Source: Acidimicrobiaceae bacterium (GTDB lineage: Bacteria; Actinomycetota; Acidimicrobiia; Acidimicrobiales; Palsa-688). Taken from it: a stretch of DNA of 12,425 bases. The notes under the pieces were generated by a model that was given only the letters and a program-made list of their open reading frames with translations, was not told the DNA's origin and made no database searches. Within the stretch, counting starts at the first letter, position 1; the number at the start of each line of letters is the position of its first letter. Position numbers and translations under genes: made by a program. Location: positions 1 through 12,425 of the forward strand of contig WQVT01000020.1 of the NCBI GenBank assembly GCA_009785715.1. Reading direction: 5' to 3'. This document shows positions 7,840 to 12,425 of this stretch, piece by piece.

Positions 7840-8409
7840 GGCGCCGGCCGCGGTGGCCTCGGGCACCTCGACGAGCCTGCCGGTCTTCACGTCGTACACG
7901 TAGCCGTAGATGGGAATGCCGGCAGGCACGAGCGGGTGCGTCCTGATTCGGCGCACGTCCTCGGTGACGCTCTGGGTCTGATCCGGAATGGTCAGCCAGT
8001 CGATGTAGTCGCCCTCCCGTGAACCGGGACCGGCGCCCACGTCGTAGAACCCCTGGTCGCCCAGCGCGGCGGTCTCCAGGCTGCTGGCGAGCAGCCCGCG
8101 CATCACGTCGTCGGTGAAGAACTCCATGCCGCAGTTGGTGTGGTGGATGACGAACCACTCCTTGCTGCCGAGGAGCTTGTAGGAGATCACGAGCGAGCGG
8201 ATGGCGTCGTCACTGGCCCGGCCACCGGCATTGCGGATGACGTGGGCGTCACCCTCGGCCAGGCCGGCGTACTTCGCCGGATCGAGCCGGGCATCCATGC
8301 AGGTCAGGATCGCGAACCCGCGGGCGGGCGGCAGGGCGAGATCGCTCTTCGCCCCGAAGGAGGCCGCGTAGGCCTCATTCGCATGCAGAACCTCGGGCAG
8401 GACAGACAT
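7831..8409 (-). CDS. Beta-class carbonic anhydrase
   Basis: Interconverts CO2 and bicarbonate at a zinc site in the cytoplasm. The 192-residue protein shows the beta-class ligands: C37 in LTCMDAR, with the D39/R41 dyad, and H90-T-N-C93 in IHHTNCGM. The Asn-Ala-Gly-Gly segment after HVIR (60-63) is also typical. It resembles the short mycobacterial Rv1284 type more than the longer plant-like enzymes. The ATG is preceded by a good ribosome binding site (AAGGAG, complement of 8415-8420) 5 bases away. It begins 27 bases after the stop of the secreted-protein gene on the same strand, so the two are probably co-transcribed. It converges on the FAD-subunit gene with overlapping stops. Confidence 0.95.
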   Translation of the reverse strand: MSVLPEVLHANEAYAASFGAKSDLALPPARGFAILTCMDARLDPAKYAGLAEGDAHVIRNAGGRASDDAIRSLVISYKLLGSKEWFVIHHTNCGMEFFTDDVMRGLLASSLETAALGDQGFYDVGAGPGSREGDYIDWLTIPDQTQSVTEDVRRIRTHPLVPAGIPIYGYVYDVKTGRLVEVPEATAAGASS

Positions 8410-8436
8410 CGGCGCTCCTTCGCGTTTATGCGGATG

Positions 8437-10302
8437 TCAGGGGATCGGGGCGCTCCAGATGAAGGTTCCGAAGTTCGCTTCGGTGTCACGCGGCGAGGAG
8501 GGGATGTACTCGGTCATGAGGTAGGCCCGTCCGTTCCAGACCGCACCCGCCGAGTAGTCACCCCACCGGCAACCGACGGCAGGCGTGGAGAACGGCGGGT
8601 AGCACGTGAACCCGTCCTCGGGCGCGGCGCCGGCGGCCGCCACGTGGATCGGTCCGCTCGCCGCTCCGCCGGTGAAGGAGACGTAGGCGGCGCTCGGGTA
8701 GTCCGACGTGCCGGTCATCGTGAAGTCCAGGTAGCCGTTGCCGGATCCGTCGACCACCAGCGCCGGATAGATGAGGCTGTCGGTCGTCGAGACGTAGCCC
8801 TGACTGGCCACCGAGGCCGAGACGCTCGACCCGCTCACCGAGGGCGCCAGGTCGAACCAGGCGACGCCGTCGTGGCCCGCGTCGGCCGAGGGGACGGTCG
8901 CGGTGTCGAGCTCGGTATAGAGATTGCCGGCGGTGTAGACCGACTCCTGCAGGGCGTTGAAGTCCGCCTCGAGCGCCGGAGGTGACCGGTGGTAGCCGAA
9001 TGTGGCGCCGAGGGGCAGCGGGCCGTTTTTCTGGCCGGCGCTGGGCGGGAAGGCGTACGCCTCGCTCGAGAGCTCCGTCGCCGAGAGCGTCGGGGTGCCG
9101 CCGGTGGCGAGCGCATTCGTGCCGGTCAACGCGTAGACGACGAGGTGGTTGTCCGCGAACAGGTCCGAGTTGGACTCGGGGAAGTATTCCGTGTTCGGGG
9201 CGTAGGTGCCGCCCGGAGGCGTCGTGGCCGGCGAGAGGTGATATGGCCCGTTGCTCGACGCCGTTCCGCTCGTGCCCGGCGGCCCGTCGGCGCTGAACCC
9301 GTACGGGTCGGCCGTGATGGCGTAGCGGGCGACGCTGATCGCCGAGGTGCCGTCCGCGGCGGCCTCGAGGCCCTGCTTGGAGACCGCGTAGAGGACGGTG
9401 CCGTTGTAACCGGGCGCGTTTGCCGGGGCGTCGGTGATGTTCGAGAACTCGTTGGTGGTGATGTAGAACCCGTTGGCGTCGGCACCGATCTGGTCGAAGT
9501 CGCCGAAGCACGGGCAGTCACCGAGCGGGTTGTTGACGTCGGTCGTGTCCAGCCCGAAGACGGTGTACTCGCCGAGTGGGTCGGAGGTCTGCGAGACGGC
9601 GAGGAACTGGGTGTTCGTCTGCGGGGTCGCGGCGGGCCCCGGTTGAGCCGAGACGAACATGGAGAAGAACCACCGCTGGGTGTCCGCGTCGTAGTAGCAG
9701 CGCGGATCGGAGAGGAACGCCGAGGCGGGCTGATCAAGCATCCCCCACGCCGGGGTGACCGGCCACACGACGTTCCCACTGGCTCCGTAGGCGGCCGCGG
9801 CGTCGTTCACGAAGTCGAAGGTGATCGGGTTCCCGCTGGCGTCGGGCCCGGCGCAGGTCGCCTGGTCGGGAGGCTCGACGTTGGAAAACGTGGGGGTGAC
9901 GGGGTTGGGGATGTTGACCGATGCCTCCTCGGGGCCGGTCACCCCCTCGACGCCGGTTTCTCCGGCCACGTTGGTCCGCACGACGGAGAAGTTGTTGCCG
10001 GCCGTGATCGGGGTGCCGTGATTGCCGGCGGGATGGGGACGGCCGAGCCGGCCGGACGAAGCCGCCGCCGGCTGGACGACCGCGGGTGTCGCCGTCGCCG
10101 CCGGCTTCTCGCCGGCGATAGCTGCGAAGTTCACGGTGCCGACCACCTGCATGTTCTCCTGCGAGGTGGTGTAGGTGATGGGGGCGGCGCTGCTGGCGCC
10201 GGCGAGCGGGGCGGCGATGCTCATCCCCGCCAGCGACCCCCCTCCGATCGACAGTGCGGCCAGAACCTTCACGAATCGCCGGATGCCAGCAACTCTGCGC
10301 AT
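8437..10302 (-). CDS. Secreted protein of unknown function, probably beta-propeller-like
   Basis: A 621-residue exported protein that I cannot assign to a named family. The N-terminus is a clear Sec signal peptide: basic MRRVAGIRRFVK, a hydrophobic core at about 13-34, and cleavage near residues 36-40 (AGA/SSAA). A low-complexity Ala/Pro linker at about 65-85 follows. The body is rich in Gly, Ser, Thr, Tyr and Asp, with strands such as DPRCYYDADTQRWFFSMF (about 199-216), QIGADANGFYITTNEF and LVVDGSGNGYLDFTM. These recall the bladed repeats of sialidase-like propellers. Six cysteines (150, 202, 263, 265, 567, 578) could form three disulfides. No C-terminal sorting signal or membrane anchor. 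I chose the ATG at 10302, because it begins the signal peptide and has purine-rich sequence upstream (GGGGAGCGAGG). An ATG 81 bases further upstream would bury the signal peptide. Confidence 0.75.
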   Translation of the reverse strand: MRRVAGIRRFVKVLAALSIGGGSLAGMSIAAPLAGASSAAPITYTTSQENMQVVGTVNFAAIAGEKPAATATPAVVQPAAASSGRLGRPHPAGNHGTPITAGNNFSVVRTNVAGETGVEGVTGPEEASVNIPNPVTPTFSNVEPPDQATCAGPDASGNPITFDFVNDAAAAYGASGNVVWPVTPAWGMLDQPASAFLSDPRCYYDADTQRWFFSMFVSAQPGPAATPQTNTQFLAVSQTSDPLGEYTVFGLDTTDVNNPLGDCPCFGDFDQIGADANGFYITTNEFSNITDAPANAPGYNGTVLYAVSKQGLEAAADGTSAISVARYAITADPYGFSADGPPGTSGTASSNGPYHLSPATTPPGGTYAPNTEYFPESNSDLFADNHLVVYALTGTNALATGGTPTLSATELSSEAYAFPPSAGQKNGPLPLGATFGYHRSPPALEADFNALQESVYTAGNLYTELDTATVPSADAGHDGVAWFDLAPSVSGSSVSASVASQGYVSTTDSLIYPALVVDGSGNGYLDFTMTGTSDYPSAAYVSFTGGAASGPIHVAAAGAAPEDGFTCYPPFSTPAVGCRWGDYSAGAVWNGRAYLMTEYIPSSPRDTEANFGTFIWSAPIP

Positions 10303-10370
10303 ATGTCCTCGCTCCCCTCGGCCGCGGTCCGTGCTCGGCCCGCTCCGACTGGTGGTCGATGCTCCGGCGG

Positions 10371-10399
10371 AAGCTATCGCCACGCGAAAGGAAGGTCAA
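10371..10399 (-). promoter_or_regulatory. Candidate promoter of the secreted protein/carbonic anhydrase pair
   Basis: Read on the minus strand, TTGACC (complement of 10394-10399) and TAGCTT (complement of 10371-10376) are 17 bases apart, a good sigma-70-like layout with a strong -35 and a weak -10. It lies about 70 bases upstream of the ATG at 10302, in the 141-base gap after the CinA-like gene. Seen in sequence only; the -10 match is partial. Confidence 0.4.
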
Positions 10400-10420
10400 C
10401 AGTCGGCCTCTCCCGGTAAA

Positions 10421-10438
10421 TCTCGCTCAAATCCGAGA
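10421..10438 (-). terminator. Weak hairpin after the CinA-like gene
   Basis: TCTCG (10421-10425) and CGAGA (10434-10438) form a 5-base stem with an 8-base loop just beyond the CinA-like stop. On the minus strand it is followed by TTTA. The stem is short, so this is a possible weak terminator at best. Confidence 0.2.
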
Positions 10439-10443
10439 AATGG

Positions 10444-10929
10444 TCAGTCCAGCGATTCGTTCAACAGGCCGAGGGCCGCCGCCGCAAAGGCGACCATGTT
10501 TGCGGACCGGTCATCCGAGCCCGTGAGCAGGTGGCGGGTCGAGTCCGCCGGCCCGGCGACGGCGACCCAGACGTGGCCGGGCGGATCGCCGTAGCGGCTC
10601 CCCGTCGGCCCGGCCGCACCGCTCTCGCCGATCGCCCACGTCGTCTCGAGCCTGGCGGCGGCCGCGTGCGCCAGATAGAGGGCGTATTCCTCCGTCTCGG
10701 CCTGCAGGCCGGGCGCGGCGGGCACGGCGCCGCCGAGGAAGGTCTGGTTGGCCATGCGGGTGTAGGTGACCGTGCCGCCGACGAAGTAGGCGGAGGCTCC
10801 GGGGATGGAGAGCAGCGACGCCGAGATGAGGCCCCCGCAGGAGCTTTCGGCCACGGCGATCGTCTCTCGCCGCTCGCGGAGCCTGCGCGCCGCCTGCTCG
10901 GCCAGGGCAGTGAGCTGGGTGTCGAACAT
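10444..10929 (-). CDS. CinA C-terminal-domain (PncC-like) protein with altered active-site positions
   Basis: A 161-residue stand-alone protein of the CinA C-terminal family. Active members remove the amide from nicotinamide mononucleotide in pyridine-nucleotide recycling. The fold is recognisable: AVAESSCGGLISASLL (25-40), corresponding to the usual AESCTGG; PGASAYFVGGTVTY; and GESGAAGPTG, corresponding to GvaGPtG. Two deviations stand out. The nucleophile loop reads AESSCGG rather than AESCTGG, and the stretch after the conserved Tyr reads TRMANQTFLG, where active members carry a conserved Lys near YSNEAK. The nucleophile-position Ser29 is kept. It may therefore have changed activity or be a binding protein. 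No N-terminal MoCF-like CinA domain is present. The ATG at 10929 is the only in-frame start available, and its ribosome binding site is weak. It faces away from the desaturase gene. Confidence 0.82.
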   Translation of the reverse strand: MFDTQLTALAEQAARRLRERRETIAVAESSCGGLISASLLSIPGASAYFVGGTVTYTRMANQTFLGGAVPAAPGLQAETEEYALYLAHAAAARLETTWAIGESGAAGPTGSRYGDPPGHVWVAVAGPADSTRHLLTGSDDRSANMVAFAAAALGLLNESLD

Positions 10930-10994
10930 CTCGACAGTCTTGCCCCTCGCGCCGGTGACCGGGAGGGGTCCGCGTCGGCGGTTACGCTGGCGGT

Positions 10995-11033
10995 CTTGGC
11001 CCGCGCCAAGCGCGACAACCCACCCTGTCAGGG
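10995..11033. promoter_or_regulatory. Two perfect inverted repeats upstream of the desaturase gene
   Basis: CTTGGC (10995-11000) and GCCAAG (11005-11010) form a perfect 6-base stem with a 4-base loop. CCCTG (11023-11027) and CAGGG (11029-11033) form a second 5-base palindrome. Both sit in the 142-base gap between the divergent CinA-like and desaturase genes. They could be a transcript leader structure or an operator. I see no convincing -35/-10 pair here. Confidence 0.3.
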
Positions 11034-11071
11034 CGCCGCGGCGTCGTTGACCATCCGTATCGGAGGCTGCA

Positions 11072-12097
11072 GTGACGCTCGCTTCGAACCGTGCCTCCTG
11101 GCGTCAGGATCTGGCCCCCTACGCTGAGCCTCGACTGAAACGGGGACTGCTCGACATCGCCACCTCCGTAGTGCCGTATCTGGCGCTGTGCGTGGCGATG
11201 TACCTGCTGCTGCCCGTCTCGCCGCTGTTGATGCTGCTCCTCGTCCTCCCGACCGCCGGATTCCTGGTGCGGGTCTACGTCATGTTTCATGACTGCGCCC
11301 ACAGTTCGCTGCTTCCCGGCCGGCGAGCGAACAACTGGGCCGGCAGGGTCCTCGGGCTCTTCGTCCTCTCGGCCCTTCAGCAGTGGCGGGAGGAGCACGC
11401 GGGCCACCACGCCACCTCGGGGGATCTCGACCGCCGGGGCGAAGGCGACGTCGAGACCCTGACGGTCGCCGAATATCACGCACGTCCGTGGCAAGGCCGG
11501 CTTGCCTACCGGCTCTTCCGTCACCCGCTCGTGATGTTCGGGTTCGGGCCGGTGTTCGCGATGATCATCGAACCACGGCTCGTGCATCGCGGGACGCGGC
11601 CGAGGATCCGCAACAGCATCCTCGGCGTTGACGCGGCGTTGGTGGCCGTGGTCGCAGGGCTGTGCCTGCTTATCGGCTGGGAGGACTTCCTGATCGTGTG
11701 GGCACCATCGGCCTTGGTGGCCGGTGCCGTGGGTATCTGGTTGTTCTATGTCCAGCACCAGTTCGCCGGCGTCTACTGGGAGCGCCACGGCGAGTGGAGC
11801 TTCTTCGACGCCAGCGTGCGTGGCAGCTCGTATCTGCGGCTCCCGAAGATCCTGCAGTTCTTCACCGGGAACATCGGCCTGCACCATGTCCATCACCTGA
11901 ACACGCGGATCCCGAACTACAACCTCCAGCGCGCCCACGACGCCAGCGGGATGTTCGACGGGGTGCCGGCGGTCTCCATCCGGGACGGTCTTCGTGCGGT
12001 CAACCTCAAGTTGTGGGACGAGGACGCCGGCCACCTCGTATCCTTCGCCCAGGCCAAGCACTCACGGATCCCTCGCACGTCCCTTTCAGCGACCTGA
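11072..12097 (+). CDS. Membrane fatty acid desaturase (acyl-lipid type, similar to Bacillus Des)
   Basis: An integral membrane diiron enzyme (341 residues) that introduces a double bond into acyl chains of membrane lipids, probably with ferredoxin as electron donor. All three histidine boxes are present: HDCAH (H73, H77), HAGHH (H109, H112, H113) and HHVHH (H271-H275). The segment between boxes 1 and 2, and the run ATSGDLDRRGEGDVETLTV after box 2, closely match the Bacillus subtilis Des-type family as I remember it. Hydrophobic segments are at about 28-48, 50-68 and 185-220, in line with four membrane passes. The GTG at 11072 has a strong ribosome binding site (GGAGG, 11062-11066) 5 bases upstream. 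No DesK/DesR-like two-component pair is next to it. Double-bond position cannot be read from sequence. Confidence 0.94.
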   Translation: MTLASNRASWRQDLAPYAEPRLKRGLLDIATSVVPYLALCVAMYLLLPVSPLLMLLLVLPTAGFLVRVYVMFHDCAHSSLLPGRRANNWAGRVLGLFVLSALQQWREEHAGHHATSGDLDRRGEGDVETLTVAEYHARPWQGRLAYRLFRHPLVMFGFGPVFAMIIEPRLVHRGTRPRIRNSILGVDAALVAVVAGLCLLIGWEDFLIVWAPSALVAGAVGIWLFYVQHQFAGVYWERHGEWSFFDASVRGSSYLRLPKILQFFTGNIGLHHVHHLNTRIPNYNLQRAHDASGMFDGVPAVSIRDGLRAVNLKLWDEDAGHLVSFAQAKHSRIPRTSLSAT

Positions 12098-12099
12098 CA

Positions 12100-12136
12100 C
12101 CCGGTTCGGGCGTGGCGCCCGGGGCCCCGTTCGGGC
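12100..12136 (+). terminator. GC-rich inverted repeats after the desaturase stop
   Basis: Three overlapping inverted repeats follow the desaturase stop: GGGCG/CGCCC (12108-12112 and 12116-12120, loop of 3), GCCCG/CGGGC (12117-12121 and 12132-12136), and the perfect palindrome CGGGGCCCCG (12120-12129). There is no T-run, so this is not a standard intrinsic terminator, although actinobacteria often end transcripts with GC-rich hairpins. Confidence 0.3.
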
Positions 12137-12183
12137 TGTGAGCAGACTCGGTCCATGTGAGCAGACTCGGTCCATGTGAGCAG
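12137..12183 (+). repeat. Tandem repeat, 19-base unit, about 2.5 copies
   Basis: The unit TGTGAGCAGACTCGGTCCA occurs at 12137-12155 and again without change at 12156-12174. The first nine bases of a third copy follow at 12175-12183. It is the left arm of the symmetric element described here. The right arm keeps the TGTGA spacing but not the sequence between the motifs. Confidence 0.95.
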
Positions 12184-12254
12184 CCACAGGTCAAACGGCG
12201 CACTCCAGCGAGCACATGGACGCGATTCGGTCACATGGTCGCGGATCACTCACA
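12137..12254. mobile_element. 118-base element with mirror-image repeat ends (candidate MITE or IS21-type end remnant)
   Basis: The element starts TGTGAG (12137) and ends CTCACA (12254). Reading inward from either end, TGTGAG, CCATGTGA and CCATGTG occur with the same 10- and 11-base gaps, so three TGTGA motifs sit at 19-base intervals in each arm. The arms are about 42 bases and the core between them is about 34 bases (12179-12212). Multiple short repeats in both termini, with outer TG...CA ends, are known for IS21-family insertion sequences. I infer a non-autonomous derivative that kept only the two ends. No transposase is present, and I see no target-site duplication in the flanks. An array of binding sites for a regulator is the alternative. 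Confidence 0.5.
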
Positions 12255-12279
12255 AAGCGCCCCCACGACCTCTGGCAAT

Positions 12280-12304
12280 ACAGTTGACTGTCCGACAGTA
12301 CAGT
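12280..12304. promoter_or_regulatory. Candidate operator with ACAGT/ACTGT half-sites
   Basis: Four copies of one 5-base half-site lie within 25 bases: ACAGT (12280-12284), ACTGT (12287-12291, inverted), ACAGT (12295-12299) and ACAGT (12300-12304). The middle pair makes ACTGTCCGACAGT (12287-12299), a palindrome around one central base. It overlaps the -35 and spacer of the promoter for the adjacent TetR-type gene, the usual arrangement for an autoregulated repressor. Confidence 0.55.
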
Positions 12305-12312
12305 CGTATTGT
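12284..12312 (+). promoter_or_regulatory. Sigma-70-like promoter of the TetR-type gene
   Basis: TTGACT (12284-12289) and TATTGT (12307-12312) are exactly 17 bases apart. Transcription would begin near 12319, shortly before the candidate TetR starts. This is the best promoter match seen in the window. Confidence 0.6.
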
Positions 12313-12354
12313 TGCCATCTATGGCGCCAACGCCGCCCGATGCTCTCCGCAGAG

Positions 12355-12425
12355 ATGGCCGATCCGGCTGATATGCCCCTGCGCGAATCGGACCTGACGG
12401 CATACGCCAGAATCCGCAACGCCGC
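12355..12425 (+). CDS. TetR-family regulator, 5' end only (cut by window edge)
   Basis: An open frame runs off the right edge and reads PLRESDLTAYARIRNAA at the end. This is the typical first helix of TetR-family repressors, just before the helix-turn-helix DNA-binding motif. Only about 24 residues are visible, so the call rests on this short pattern plus the palindromic operator and promoter upstream. Start candidates in frame are the ATGs at 12340, 12355 and 12373. None has a strong ribosome binding site, and 12355 is a compromise. Ligand and target genes are unknown, and the regulated neighbours may lie to the right of the window. Confidence 0.55.
   Translation, partial: MADPADMPLRESDLTAYARIRNA

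Noticed and set aside
8989..10419. A 476-codon open frame on the plus strand
   Set aside because: Antisense to the secreted-protein gene. Its translation is almost all Gly, Arg, Val and Asp with no domain, typical of a shadow frame.
10982..12061. A 359-codon open frame on the minus strand
   Set aside because: Antisense to the desaturase gene, whose histidine boxes are intact.
12137..12183. CRISPR array
   Set aside because: The 19-base units are directly adjacent with no spacers, there are only about 2.5 copies, and no cas genes are present.
12137..12254. CRP-type sites (TGTGA with TCACA)
   Set aside because: Both half-sites occur, but none are spaced by 6 bases as a CRP palindrome needs. 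The 19-base tandem spacing fits transposon-end repeats better.

Overview
The window is G+C-rich (roughly two thirds or more by eye). It is densely packed, with short or overlapping gene junctions and several GTG/TTG starts. Together with the protein types (P450, Imm5-like family, DesK-type desaturase, three-subunit molybdenum hydroxylase), this suggests an actinobacterium (Actinomycetota). An Acidimicrobiia- or Thermoleophilia-like soil lineage is a guess; no rRNA or tRNA is present to settle it.

Layout, left to right. (1) Positions 1-4382, plus strand: five genes separated by 1-18 bases, which look like one transcription unit. They encode a metallo-beta-lactamase-fold protein with a non-standard metal site (its true start may lie left of the window), a secreted parallel beta-helix protein, a cupin, a cytochrome P450 and a small Imm5-like protein. 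(2) Positions 4465-7839, plus strand: a three-subunit molybdenum hydroxylase of the xanthine dehydrogenase/CO dehydrogenase superfamily in the order large (MoCo), small (2Fe-2S), medium (FAD), with overlapping genes. The large subunit lacks the CO dehydrogenase active-site loop, so the substrate is probably an organic compound. (3) Positions 7831-10302, minus strand: a secreted 621-residue protein of no family I recognise, followed 27 bases later by a beta-class carbonic anhydrase. The carbonic anhydrase gene overlaps the FAD-subunit gene tail to tail. (4) Positions 10444-10929, minus strand: a stand-alone CinA-type amidohydrolase domain with altered active-site positions. (5) Positions 11072-12097, plus strand: a membrane fatty acid desaturase with all three histidine boxes. 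(6) Positions 12098-12425: GC-rich inverted repeats, then a compact 118-base element with mirror-image ends. Each end carries three TGTGA motifs at the same 19-base spacing. A strong-looking promoter overlapping an ACAGT/ACTGT operator follows, and then the first codons of a TetR-type regulator cut by the window edge.

Functionally, the left two thirds looks like an oxidative metabolism region. P450, cupin, metal-dependent hydrolase-fold protein and Mo-hydroxylase would fit stepwise oxidation of an unidentified organic substrate. This is inferred from context only. The most unusual observations are the small symmetric repeat element at 12137-12254, the tightly packed five-gene unit ending in an Imm5-like gene, and the altered metal site of the first protein.
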